A DNA stretch of 64,000 nt from contig NZ_CP032829.1 of the NCBI RefSeq assembly GCF_003660165.1, positions 806,001 through 870,000 of the forward strand, in the 5' to 3' direction. A program made the position numbers and the translations under genes. The first letter of the stretch is position 1. Every line of letters begins with the position of its first letter. Shown here piece by piece: positions 27,327 to 35,527 of this stretch. Origin of the DNA: Sphingomonas paeninsulae. Its GTDB lineage: Bacteria; Pseudomonadota; Alphaproteobacteria; Sphingomonadales; Sphingomonadaceae. Below the pieces are notes generated by a model that saw only the letters and a program-made list of their open reading frames with translations, searched no databases and was not told the DNA's origin.

Positions 27327-27423
27327 GTGCCTTTTCTCCCAAAATAATATACCCGTTCCGCCATATGCGGAACATTGATAGCCGCACCCCTTGATACAAC
27401 AAGAATTATAACCGCACAAATTC

Positions 27424-27465
27424 TCAATACGCGTAATATTATATAACTATTATTACGCATGATCG
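27424..27465. promoter_or_regulatory. paired TACGCG/TACGCA elements upstream of the SnoaL-like gene
   Basis: ATTACGCGTATTGA on the minus strand (27437-27424) and ATTACGCATGATCG on the plus strand (27452-27465), in opposite orientation. A TATAAT also occurs leftward at 27410-27405. This is the right-hand limit of the element family in the window. Confidence 0.5.
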
Positions 27466-27629
27466 GCGTATCGAAGCAAACTCTCCGCGCCCTGCTGAAC
27501 GGCCACGCCAGCCAGTCTGCCAAAGTGGAAGTTCGCTTTGAAAAAACGTTCGGCATAAGGGCCGATACGTTGACGCGGGTGCAAACTGCATATGGACTTA
27601 CACAAGCACACGCGCATGAAGATAACTAA
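27459..27629 (+). pseudogene. remnant of a HigA-type antitoxin (C-terminal half)
   Basis: A 56-codon frame reading MIGVSKQTLRALLNGHASQS, then VRFEKTFGIRADTLTRVQTAYGL and a TAA. This is the recognition helix and downstream part of XRE/HigA antitoxins (family pattern 'xVxxxTLxxLLNGxxxxS ... RLxKAFGxxxxxWLxxQxxYDL'). The first helices of the HTH and any HigB toxin gene are absent upstream, where AT-rich promoter DNA lies instead. No ribosome site is visible. It is best read as a decayed toxin-antitoxin fragment marking an old insertion or deletion boundary. Confidence 0.6.
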
Positions 27630-27726
27630 AGGTGGAACGTATCGCAAAGGCAGCCTGATCGACAGGCACCGCGCGCAAAATCGCGCGCATGGCCGGTTTG
27701 ATTGATTGAGCTAGGAGGGCTACATT

Positions 27727-27855
27727 ATGCGCTGTTATTATACCGTCAGGCACCAGACTGAAGCGGCCAAGATCGGCCTCTTTCTTGGTTCGATCCTCTC
27801 CGCGCTCGCCGACTTTGCGATTCTGCGCATGGCACCATGGACAGCGCACTCATGA
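27727..27855 (+). CDS. 42-aa hydrophobic ORF coupled to the ClC channel gene
   Basis: AGGAGGG precedes the ATG at 27727. The product begins MRCYYTVRHQTEAAKIGLFL and continues with a hydrophobic stretch (GSILSALADFAIL). Its TGA overlaps an in-frame ATG of the channel gene at 27852 (ATGA), the classic coupling arrangement. It could be a small membrane protein or a leader peptide. Not recognised as a family. Confidence 0.4.
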   Translation: MRCYYTVRHQTEAAKIGLFLGSILSALADFAILRMAPWTAHS

Positions 27856-29242
27856 GGTTGTTTCCCCGCGTGAAGCAACTGGCCGCCGTATGGCAGGGCC
27901 TGGTGTCAGGCGATGCGACCGATAAAGCCCGCGACGCACTGTCCGTGTTCAGGCGCCGGATCGCTACCGGCATCGGCGCCGTGCTGCTGGGTCTGTTTGC
28001 CATCGCCTTCGCGAAAATGGGCGACCTGGCACAGCGGATATTTCTCCAGGTGGATAATCTATGGCCTTATGGGGCCTTGCTGCTGACGCCGGCAGTGTTT
28101 GCCGGCGTCATCTATTTCACCAATCGCCTTGCACCCGAAGCGCGCGGCTCCGGTATACCCCAGGTGATCGCGGCCTCTCGCAATCCAGGTCGGGAAGCCT
28201 TGGGGCCCCTGGTATCTCTGAAGACGGCTGCGGTGAAGCTGATCATGACGATCGTGATGCTCTGCGCGGGCGGATCAGTCGGGCGGGAAGGGCCGACCGT
28301 GCAGGTCAGCGCCGCAATCATGGTGGCGGTGCATCGCGCGCTGCGGGTTCCGATAACGGCGGGGTGCTGATTGCAGGCGGCGCTGCCGGTGTAGCCGCCG
28401 CCTTCAATACGCCGCTGGCGGGCGTCGCCTTTGCGATCGAGGAGCTGGCGTCTGCCTATGAGCAGAAGGTCGCTGTGCTGGTCATGGCGGCAGTCATGGT
28501 GGCTGGCCTCGTCAGCCTGGGTATCGCGGGTGACTATATCTATTTCGGCGCGATGCGACAGACGCTCGATTTGCGTTCGGTCCTTGTCGTAGCCCCTCTT
28601 GCAGGTATCGCTGGAGGATTGGCGGGAGGGCTGTTCTCGCGTGCGTTGCTGGCCTTCGCCGCTCCGACCCATCCCTGGATTCGTGTCGCCAAAAAGCGGC
28701 CAGTTCTGCTCGCGGCTGTCTGCGGCCTGATCGTCGCCGTGCTGGGCATCGCGACTGCGGGCGCGACTTGGGGGACGGGCTATGAAGCGACCCGTCATCT
28801 CGTTGAATCCCAGGGCGGCTCATCCTGGTTCGGCCCCGCGAAGTTCCTGGCCACGATGGCGACCGCCTTGAGTGGCGCGCCGGGCGGTATATTCGCGCCA
28901 TCGCTGTCCGTTGGTGCGGGGTTCGGCGATCTCCTGACCGGAATCTTTCCCGATGATCCCAAGGGGGCAATCGTGCTGCTGGGCATGATCGGCTATTTTG
29001 TGGGGGTCGTGCGCGCGCCCCTGACGGCGGTAATCATCGTGACCGAGACCACCGCCAGTCGCGGAATGATCGTGCCGCTGTTTGTGACTGCCCTGATCGC
29101 GGATCTCGTCAGTGCGCTGGTCTGCCGCGAGCGACTCTATCATGGCCTGGCCAAACCTTTCACCCATGGGCGCGGTGCGCCACAGGACAGCGGTCAGACA
29201 AAGGATGCTGCGACCACCGATGGACATACGCAGCAGGGTTAG
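27852..29242 (+). pseudogene. ClC-type chloride channel/antiporter, single-base frameshift
   Basis: Membrane Cl- channel or Cl-/H+ exchanger. All selectivity-filter motifs are readable: RGSGIPQVI, GREGPTVQ (gating Glu) and GGIFAPSLSVGA. The frame breaks at the G4 run 28361-28364: upstream ends ALRVPITAG, and after one missing base it resumes VLIAGGAAGVAAAFNTPLAG. One added G gives a full 463-aa protein. The C-terminal tail is hydrophilic with no CBS domains. The ATG at 27837 is an alternative start. The preceding 42-aa ORF is coupled to it. Confidence 0.83.
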
Positions 29243-29522
29243 CGCGCTCTTCCTGTCAAAAGTGGTCGATCAGTGCGGCACCGCGCCCGCTTCCATGCCG
29301 GTCCTGACGTAGCGACGGTGGCTGCCTTGGTAATCACCGAATTGGGCGAATTTCTGCTAAATCGCGCTGGTGTATGGGGGGATGAAAAATAAAAATCGCT
29401 ATTTTGAGGCCCATTGGTCTCAAACCATTCGGATCAATCAGCGGCGCTTATCCAGTGCTTGTGCGGACCCATTCGCCTCTTATCTCAAAACCCCCAAACA
29501 CCACCCAAGTGCCTGAGAGTAA

Positions 29523-29597
<75 letters not shown>

Positions 29598-29683
29598 ACA
29601 TTGACTCAAACGAGCGTCAATAGAGGCGCGCCTATGAACAAAGCCGGTGGACGGGTCAAGGCACAGGAGCCTATCAAGAGCAA

Positions 29684-29851
29684 ATGGTTCAGGCAGACCC
29701 CGAAAAACTGGCAGCGGCGCTGCGCGAGAATCTTCGCAAGCGCAAAGCTCAAAGCCGCGCGCCGCAGCCAACTTATGGCGCTGATGAAGAAGGCGATTTC
29801 CCCCCGGAACAGGACGCCCGAAAACAGCCTGACAAAGGTTCATCGGAATAA
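29684..29851 (+). CDS. small basic hypothetical protein, 55 aa
   Basis: Starts MVQADPEKLAAALRENLRKR and continues with a hydrophilic tail ending DKGSSE. The helix DPEKLAAALRENLRKRKAQ matches a type of short uncharacterised protein I recall in alphaproteobacteria. An overlapping longer frame also covers this stretch, but its protein makes no sense until the separate small membrane gene at 29919. AAGAG lies close before the ATG; spacing is not ideal. Confidence 0.55.
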   Translation: MVQADPEKLAAALRENLRKRKAQSRAPQPTYGADEEGDFPPEQDARKQPDKGSSE

Positions 29852-29863
29852 GATTCCGCATGT

Positions 29864-29888
29864 GGAACGTGTTGTTTCACGGAACGTT
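29864..29888 (+). promoter_or_regulatory. EcfG-type general stress promoter
   Basis: GGAAC (29864-29868), 16 bases, CGTT (29885-29888). This is the -35/-10 signature of the alphaproteobacterial general stress sigma factor EcfG. It lies 31 bases before the small membrane protein gene at 29919. Confidence 0.65.
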
Positions 29889-29918
29889 CTTCCTTCTGGT
29901 ATCACGGAAGGAAATCCA

Positions 29919-30068
29919 ATGTTCGGAATGATAGCAGCGGTTCTCGTCGTGCTGTGGTTGCTCGGGTTCCTGGCGTTTCACGTCGCCGGCGGGTTGATCC
30001 ATCTGTTACTGGTTGTCGCCGTAATCATGCTCGTGATTCATTTCGTCAGCGGTCGTCGAGCGGTCTAG
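29919..30068 (+). CDS. small lmo0937/DUF5670-type membrane protein
   Basis: A 49-aa protein starting MFGMIAAVLVVLWLLGFLAF, then AGGLIHLLLVVAVIMLVIHF and a short basic tail. Two hydrophobic helices separated by a His/Gly turn are the whole protein, as in the lmo0937 family found in stress regulons. GGAAGGA precedes the ATG, and an EcfG-type promoter lies just upstream, so stress induction is likely. The molecular role is unknown. It ends seven bases from the convergent flippase gene. Confidence 0.75.
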   Translation: MFGMIAAVLVVLWLLGFLAFHVAGGLIHLLLVVAVIMLVIHFVSGRRAV

Positions 30069-30074
30069 CCGACC

Positions 30075-31583
30075 TCAGGCACGGGTTCGCCGCGCGAGGC
30101 CGAGGATATCGTTCAGGATCGGACGAGCAAATATCCCGGCTGCGGCGGCGAATGCGATCGCCCCAGTGGTGACCAAAATAATTAGGTGGGGAAGTGTCGA
30201 GAGCGTTGGCAACGCATTATCGACCATCGCAACCACCACCGCCATTAATGCGGCAGCAGTCACCGGCCCAGCCAAACCGCGCAACAACGTATTTGCGCCC
30301 AGCCCTATCACCGGCAAAGACATGGCTCCGGTCGCTATCGTCAATATCGGAAATCCGACCATCCAAGCCTTGGTCAGGCCGATTGTTCCATGCTGGACGC
30401 CGATCGCAAAGCACGCCGTCATGATTATCGCGCCCGCCATCGAGCTATAGACCGCCATCCTTGGCTTACCCAGGGCATTGGTCACCGGAGCAAACAGGAT
30501 TTGCAGTGTCACGAACGGCATGATCCACGCAAGATGCGTGATCAACGGTGCCACGCCCGCCCAGTGTGGCCCCAGCACCGTCAGCACCAGCGGCTTGGCC
30601 GTCAGCGCCATTCCGGCGTAAAACGGCAACGACACGAACATAATCATCGCCGTCGACCGGACGAAGGCATCGGCCACGGCAGGACGGTCATCCTGCAAAC
30701 GTGCATAGGCGGAATAGGCGATCTCGTTCATCGGCGGCACGAATTTGCTGGTCAGTAACTGAGCCAGAAACAAAGCGGTCGTATAAAGCCCAAGGTCGCT
30801 GGCCGACAGGAACCGCCCGCCGATAAAAATATCCGACTGCGTTTGGATGAACCAGAAAAGCTGGCTTGTAATCATCGCAATGCCAAAGCCCATCGTCGCC
30901 CCGGCACCGCGAAAGGTGAAACTCGGCGTCAAATCGACCCTCGCGGCAATCGCCATGCCGATCGTGCGCGTCCAGATCATGGCTATTGGTGCGAATACGA
31001 GGGTCCATACCCCCCACCCCGCCAGCGCCCCTGTAAGGGCCGTCCCAGCGCCCGCAAACGCCGAAGCAAAGTTCGCCAGAGCCTGTGCTTTGAAGTCCAT
31101 CTTGCGACTGAGCAACGCGACCGACAGGGCCAGCACGGGATTGGCAAGGTAGATCAGCGTCTGCACACGCAGCAAATCGGCGATGATGGGCTGGCGATAA
31201 TAGGCGGCAACTGTCGGTGCGACCATGAACTGCACGATCCCAAGCGCACCGTTCAGCAGGATCAGCAGTCCCAGAACTTGCCGAACATGGTGCTGATCCA
31301 ATGACGGGGAACGGACGAGTGCGCTTGCAAAACTTCCCCCGCTCAACATGCTGAGCAGAAAGAGCACGCTGGATGTCATGGCAAACACGCCATAATCGGC
31401 GGGGGCCAGCAGGCGAATGACGATGAACGTCGCCGACCAGGTGAATAGCTGGGCGAAAATCTGGCTGCCAGACCGCCACACAAGACTTTTCACGACGTGC
31501 GAGCCAAGTCCGGCAGAGGCCATGGGCATATCATCGGCCGTGACGATTGGGCCATGATGGCTGAGTTCGTCAGATATCGACAT
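30075..31583 (-). CDS. polysaccharide flippase/oligosaccharide transporter (Wzx/MOP type)
   Basis: About 502 aa with 12-14 hydrophobic helices. VWRSGSQIFAQLFTWSATFI and RLLAPADYGVFAMTSSVLF are characteristic of the N-terminal part of the lipopolysaccharide-type flippases (MurJ/Wzx/MOP superfamily, WzxC-like branch). It would move lipid-linked sugar units across the inner membrane. No glycosyltransferases flank it, so it is an isolated copy. Starts at 31583 (MSISDELSHHG), 31613 and 31628 are in frame; none has a strong ribosome site. Confidence 0.82.
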   Translation of the reverse strand: MSISDELSHHGPIVTADDMPMASAGLGSHVVKSLVWRSGSQIFAQLFTWSATFIVIRLLAPADYGVFAMTSSVLFLLSMLSGGSFASALVRSPSLDQHHVRQVLGLLILLNGALGIVQFMVAPTVAAYYRQPIIADLLRVQTLIYLANPVLALSVALLSRKMDFKAQALANFASAFAGAGTALTGALAGWGVWTLVFAPIAMIWTRTIGMAIAARVDLTPSFTFRGAGATMGFGIAMITSQLFWFIQTQSDIFIGGRFLSASDLGLYTTALFLAQLLTSKFVPPMNEIAYSAYARLQDDRPAVADAFVRSTAMIMFVSLPFYAGMALTAKPLVLTVLGPHWAGVAPLITHLAWIMPFVTLQILFAPVTNALGKPRMAVYSSMAGAIIMTACFAIGVQHGTIGLTKAWMVGFPILTIATGAMSLPVIGLGANTLLRGLAGPVTAAALMAVVVAMVDNALPTLSTLPHLIILVTTGAIAFAAAAGIFARPILNDILGLARRTRA

Positions 31584-31716
31584 TGATACTGCATTTCCCT
31601 GCGGCTCGGACATCCATGCGTCCGCCAAGGATCAGACCAGTATCAGCAATTCCGTTAAACAACCGCCCGGTTGTTCAAATAATCTCGCGGCGACTTCCGT
31701 GCATGAACAGACGATA

Positions 31717-31902
31717 TCAACGCCCGCCAAAGCGCGCTGGCGGCGATTCGATCTCGATCTGGCTCTTTGCGACGATCTTTTCGTAATGCTCCGCCATCTC
31801 GATATGAATGCGCGCAATTGACGCATTGGCGGATGTCCGCGCCAGTTCACGTTCACGAAGGGCGCGGCCCTGATAATATTCCATGTTATTGTGCTCGTTC
31901 AT
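31717..31902 (-). CDS. small conserved-type hypothetical protein, 61 aa
   Basis: MNEHNNMEYYQGRALRERELA begins a single amphipathic helix rich in Glu/Arg/Ala (IARIHIEMAEHYEKIVAKSQ). The pattern 'YxxxRAxxERELA ... A-IHxEMAxxYE' is one I recall in short sphingomonad proteins of unknown function. No signal or membrane segment. It is divergent from the Crp/Fnr gene. Confidence 0.6.
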   Translation of the reverse strand: MNEHNNMEYYQGRALRERELARTSANASIARIHIEMAEHYEKIVAKSQIEIESPPARFGGR

Positions 31903-31984
31903 TAAAACAGCCCCTCGCCGACCCCTGAATATGCCTCTGAAACGAAATCACGAATAACCTCGATCAATTCATTTTGACGCAAAG

Positions 31985-32009
31985 GGAGCTAACGCGGGAA
32001 CGAAACGTT
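31985..32009 (+). promoter_or_regulatory. possible EcfG-like promoter of the Crp/Fnr gene
   Basis: GGAGC (31985-31989), 16 bases, CGTT (32006-32009): one mismatch from the GGAAC-N16-CGTT pattern, 41 bases before the regulator start. Confidence 0.3.
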
Positions 32010-32049
32010 GCGCTCAGGACACGAATATTGGGCGTGCATATTGGGGGAC

Positions 32050-32766
32050 ATGATGCTGAGCAGCCGGTTTTTGATGGGCCGTCACCGCGAAGACCTGAGT
32101 GAAATTGAATTGACCGCGCTGGAACAGGCCGCCGATTCGGTAACGACCTATGGCGCGCGTGAGGAACTGGTTCACCACGGCACCGAGATCAATCACAGTA
32201 TGTTGCTCGTGGAGGGGTTCGTCTGCCGTTACATGGACGGGCTGGAAGGTGACCGGCAATTGGTCGCGCTCCATGTTCCCGGCGATTTCGTTGATCTGCA
32301 CGGATTTCCATTGCGGCGGCTGGATCATGACATCGCCTCGCTGATCGAGGTTAAAGTCGCGAATTATCCGCACCCCGTTTTGTCGAAACTTATTATCGAC
32401 CACCCCAATCTTGGGCGGATGCTGTGGTTCAGCACGTTGCTCGACGCGGCAATGCATCGTGAGTGGATTTTCCGGCTTGGGCGTCTGGGCGCGAGCGGCC
32501 GGGTCGCGCATTTCTTTGCAGAGATTGGGCGGCGGCTTCAGATGGTCGGGCTGAGCGACGGTTGCAATTTCCCGTTACCGCTCCACCAGTCCGACCTCGC
32601 AGAAGCCTGTGGCATCACGGCAGTCCATGCCAACCGCGTTCTGCGCGAATTGCGCGAGCGCAATATCGTCACATTCAAGGGCGGCCATGTGAACGTCACC
32701 GACATCCGTGCGCTCCACTCGATTGCGGAGTTCGATGATGGATATCTTTATCCGTCCGCGCATTGA
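32050..32766 (+). CDS. Crp/Fnr family transcriptional regulator
   Basis: A 238-aa protein with an N-terminal cyclic-nucleotide-binding-fold domain (REELVHHGTEINHSMLLVEG, then LVALHVPGDFVDLHGFPLRR) and a C-terminal winged HTH (LHQSDLAEACGITAVHANRV, LRERNIVTFKGGHVNV). It lacks the N-terminal Fe-S cysteines of FNR, so it is not an obvious oxygen sensor. The ligand is unknown. Two adjacent ATGs (32050, 32053) follow GGGGGA. A 63-aa gene starts 21 bases after the stop and is probably cotranscribed. Confidence 0.87.
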   Translation: MMLSSRFLMGRHREDLSEIELTALEQAADSVTTYGAREELVHHGTEINHSMLLVEGFVCRYMDGLEGDRQLVALHVPGDFVDLHGFPLRRLDHDIASLIEVKVANYPHPVLSKLIIDHPNLGRMLWFSTLLDAAMHREWIFRLGRLGASGRVAHFFAEIGRRLQMVGLSDGCNFPLPLHQSDLAEACGITAVHANRVLRELRERNIVTFKGGHVNVTDIRALHSIAEFDDGYLYPSAH

Positions 32767-32786
32767 ACCCTAAAGGAGTTGGCTGG

Positions 32787-32978
32787 ATGAGCAGCAAGAC
32801 CGAAAATCAGGCCGGCAAGGTACAGGCCGAAAGTGGTGTCGTCATAATCGATGGCCCCGATGCGGTAGCGTTATCGATGACACCCGAGGCCGCGGCCAAA
32901 ATGGGCAAACGGATGATCGACGCCGCCGGGGAAGCTGTTGCACACCCCGAAACCAAAGAAAAACGCCGCCGCCCCTGA
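32787..32978 (+). CDS. small hypothetical protein, 63 aa
   Basis: AAAGGAG lies about nine bases before the ATG. The product reads MSSKTENQAGKVQAESGVV, then IIDGPDAVALSMTPEAAAKM and a basic tail KEKRRRP. There is no membrane segment. The tail codons and the stop form part of an intrinsic terminator, the TGA being exactly the loop. It is likely coexpressed with the Crp/Fnr regulator; the function is not recognisable. Confidence 0.6.
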   Translation: MSSKTENQAGKVQAESGVVIIDGPDAVALSMTPEAAAKMGKRMIDAAGEAVAHPETKEKRRRP

Positions 32979-32995
32979 GGGGCGACGGCGTTTTT
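32959..32995. terminator. bidirectional intrinsic terminator with a stop codon in its loop
   Basis: AAAAACGCCGCCGCCCC (32959-32975), loop TGA, then GGGGCGACGGCGTTTTT (32979-32995), with one mismatched pair. A T-tract follows on the plus strand and, because the left arm starts with A5, also on the minus strand, serving typA. Confidence 0.85.
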
Positions 32996-33016
32996 GAATC
33001 AAGCAGCCTAGGTTAA

Positions 33017-34849
33017 TCAGGCAGCCTTGGCACGACTGGCGCGCTTGCGCTCGTTCGGATCAAGGTAACGCTTGCGAAGACGAATGCTCTTGGGCGTAAC
33101 TTCGACCAGTTCATCGTCATCGATATAGGCAATCGCCTGCTCCAGCGTCAGACGCTTCGGCGGGGTCAGGCGGATCGTGTCTTCCTTGCCGCTCACCCGG
33201 AAGTTGGTCAGCGCCTTCGACTTCATGGGATTGACTTCCAGATCGTCGGTCTTCGCGTTTTCGCCGACGATCATGCCCTCATAAAGCTGCTCCTGTGGAG
33301 CAACCATCAGGATGCCGCGCTCTTCAAGCGGGCCGAGCGCATAGGCATTCGCCTCGCCCGCTCCGTTCGAAATCAACACGCCATTCTTGCGGCCTTCGAT
33401 CTTGCCCTTGTGCGGACCGTACTTCTCGAACAGCCGGTTCATGATCCCGGTGCCGCGCGTGTCGGACAGGAATTCACCGTGATAACCGATCATCCCGCGT
33501 GCTGGCGCACTGAAGGTGATGCGGGTCTTGCCGCCGCCCGACGGACGCATGTCGGTCATTTCGGCTTTACGGATGTTCATCTTGTCGACGACCGTGCCCG
33601 AATATTCCTCATCGACGTCGATGATGACGATTTCATACGGCTCGGTCTTCGCGCCGCTGTCATCCTCGGCGAACAGCACGCGTGGGCGGCTGATACCGAG
33701 TTCGAAACCTTCGCGACGCATCGTCTCGATGAGAACGCCAAGCTGAAGCTCGCCACGACCGGCAACTTCATAGCTGTCCTTGTCGGACGATTCGGTCACC
33801 TTGATCGCGACGTTCGATTCGGCTTCGCGGAACAAGCGATCGCGGATCATGCGGCTCGTAACCTTGCTGCCTTCGCGGCCCGCCATCGGCGAATCGTTCA
33901 CGGCAAAACGCATCGACAGCGTTGGCGGATCGATCGCCTGCGCATGCAGCGGCTCAGTTACGCTCGGATCGCAGATCGTGTTTGCGACGGTGGCGACGGT
34001 CAGGCCGGCAAGGCTGATGATGTCGCCCGCATTGGCTTCATCGACAGGAACACGCTCAAGGCCACGGAACGCCATGATCTTCGATGCCCGGCCGGTTTCG
34101 ACGATCTTGCCGTCCGGGTCGAGCGCATGGATCGCCATGTTGGTCTTGACCGAACCACTGAACACCATCCCGGTCAGAATACGACCAAGGAAGTTATCGC
34201 GGTCGAGCAGCGTGACGAGGAACTTGAACGGACCATCAGGATCGGCCGACGGTGCTGGCACATGCTTGACGATCGTTTCGAACAACGGGGTCAGCGTACC
34301 TTCGCGAACGTCAGGCGTATCGCCCGCATAACCGTTACGGCCACTGGCGAAAATGACTGGGAAATCAAGCTGTTCGTCGGTCGCATCAAGGCTGACGAAA
34401 AGGTCGAACACCTCGTCCAGCACTTCCTGGGCGCGCGCATCCTGACGATCGATCTTGTTGACGACGACGATCGGACGCAGCCCCAGCGCAAGTGCCTTGC
34501 CGGTGACGAACTTGGTCTGTGGCATCGCGCCTTCGGCTGCATCGACCAACAGGACAACGCCGTCGACCATCGAAAGAATCCGCTCCACTTCGCCGCCGAA
34601 ATCGGCATGGCCGGGCGTGTCGACGATGTTGATCCGGGTCTTTTCGCCGTGATGGTCATCCCATTCGATCGACGTGCACTTGGCAAGAATCGTGATCCCG
34701 CGCTCTTTTTCAAGATCGTTCGAATCCATCGCGCGCTCTTCAACCCGCTGGTTGTCGCGGAAAGTTCCCGACTGACGAAACAGTTGATCGACGAGAGTTG
34801 TTTTACCATGATCGACGTGCGCGATGATGGCTACATTACGTAGGCTCAT
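33017..34849 (-). CDS. typA: ribosome-associated GTPase TypA/BipA
   Basis: A translational GTPase related to EF-G (610 aa) that binds ribosomes under stress and low temperature. G1 [11 protein letters not shown]3 [10 protein letters not shown]4 NKIDRQDAR, then EF-G-like domains and the BipA-specific C-terminal domain ([39 protein letters not shown]). A C-terminal tail ([12 protein letters not shown]) is basic. The length is normal and the ATG at 34849 starts [15 protein letters not shown]. Confidence 0.97.
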   Translation of the reverse strand: MSLRNVAIIAHVDHGKTTLVDQLFRQSGTFRDNQRVEERAMDSNDLEKERGITILAKCTSIEWDDHHGEKTRINIVDTPGHADFGGEVERILSMVDGVVLLVDAAEGAMPQTKFVTGKALALGLRPIVVVNKIDRQDARAQEVLDEVFDLFVSLDATDEQLDFPVIFASGRNGYAGDTPDVREGTLTPLFETIVKHVPAPSADPDGPFKFLVTLLDRDNFLGRILTGMVFSGSVKTNMAIHALDPDGKIVETGRASKIMAFRGLERVPVDEANAGDIISLAGLTVATVANTICDPSVTEPLHAQAIDPPTLSMRFAVNDSPMAGREGSKVTSRMIRDRLFREAESNVAIKVTESSDKDSYEVAGRGELQLGVLIETMRREGFELGISRPRVLFAEDDSGAKTEPYEIVIIDVDEEYSGTVVDKMNIRKAEMTDMRPSGGGKTRITFSAPARGMIGYHGEFLSDTRGTGIMNRLFEKYGPHKGKIEGRKNGVLISNGAGEANAYALGPLEERGILMVAPQEQLYEGMIVGENAKTDDLEVNPMKSKALTNFRVSGKEDTIRLTPPKRLTLEQAIAYIDDDELVEVTPKSIRLRKRYLDPNERKRASRAKAA

Positions 34850-34959
34850 GAAATATCCTGGGTGAACGAACTGGGAGTTGGCGCGCGCTTAGCCGAAATG
34901 ACGCTCTGCAACAAGGTGCGAGGTCAGGCGTTACGCGCTTCTGGAAAAGGAGAGCCGAA

Positions 34960-35253
34960 ATGCCCCGTGGATCGAAGGACGTTTATACCGACAAACAGAA
35001 GCGTAAAGCCGAGCATATCGAGGAGAGCTACGAAGACCGTGGCGTCCCGAAAAAAGCCGCAGAAGCACGGGCATGGGCCACCGTGAACAAGGAAAGCGGC
35101 GGCGGGAACAAGTCGGGGTCGGGACGCGGCAAGAAGGACACCCACGTATCCTCATCGCGCGGCGGAAAAGCAAATGACGGCACATCGGCAGAAGGGCGTT
35201 CGGCGGCAGCCCGCAAAGGCTGGGTGACGAGACGCAAGAATGCCGGGAAATAG
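34960..35253 (+). CDS. small basic disordered protein ('plasmid stabilization'-type annotation)
   Basis: A 97-aa protein beginning MPRGSKDVYTDKQKRKAEHI, with EESYEDRGVPKKAAEARAWA followed by a Gly/Ser/Lys-rich region and WVTRRKNAGK. It matches short proteins often labelled plasmid stabilization protein, without known mechanism. Nearly all residues are polar and it is probably unfolded alone; the basic charge suggests nucleic-acid contact. AAAGGAG lies about six bases before the ATG. Confidence 0.65.
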   Translation: MPRGSKDVYTDKQKRKAEHIEESYEDRGVPKKAAEARAWATVNKESGGGNKSGSGRGKKDTHVSSSRGGKANDGTSAEGRSAAARKGWVTRRKNAGK

Positions 35254-35314
35254 CTGAGCACAGTCGCGGTTGAGCGCAAGCCCACTAATCTCAACCCCAA
35301 TAGTCTCCGTTTCT

Positions 35315-35378
35315 CTGAGCTTGTCGAAGGGCTGCCCTTCTAAAGGGTCAACGCAGGACAACCCTTCGACAAGCTCAG
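35315..35378. repeat. REP-like palindrome
   Basis: CTGAGCTTGTCGAAGGG (35315-35331) and its exact complement (35362-35378) flank a 30-base spacer. The core is related to the palindrome at 733-783. It lies between the small basic protein gene and the cyd operon end. Confidence 0.75.
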
Positions 35379-35419
35379 GAACACGGGTTTTATGGCAGAC
35401 AGATTATGGCTTCAACAAC

Positions 35420-35527
35420 TTATGGTTTCAGCAACGCTCTGATCGCAAATCCGACCACGCCAAGTGTGGCGACGCTGGCGACCCAGATCAGGATCAACCA
35501 GCCCACCTGCTTAATGGTCGTGCGCAT
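35420..35527 (-). CDS. DUF2474 family small subunit of the bd-type oxidase
   Basis: A 35-aa peptide, MRTTIKQVGWLILIWVASVA followed by GVVGFAIRALLKP: one transmembrane helix with a Trp-rich start, as in DUF2474 peptides found after cyanide-insensitive oxidase genes. It plays a CydX-like role, stabilising the oxidase; this is inferred from family context. Its start overlaps the end of cydB by 17 bases. Confidence 0.8.
   Translation of the reverse strand: MRTTIKQVGWLILIWVASVATLGVVGFAIRALLKP

Noticed and set aside
29243-29522. Possible protein remnant (HAGPDVATVAALVITELGEF)
   Set aside because: The frame is short and I cannot match it to a family; kept as unexplained sequence before tRNA-Thr.
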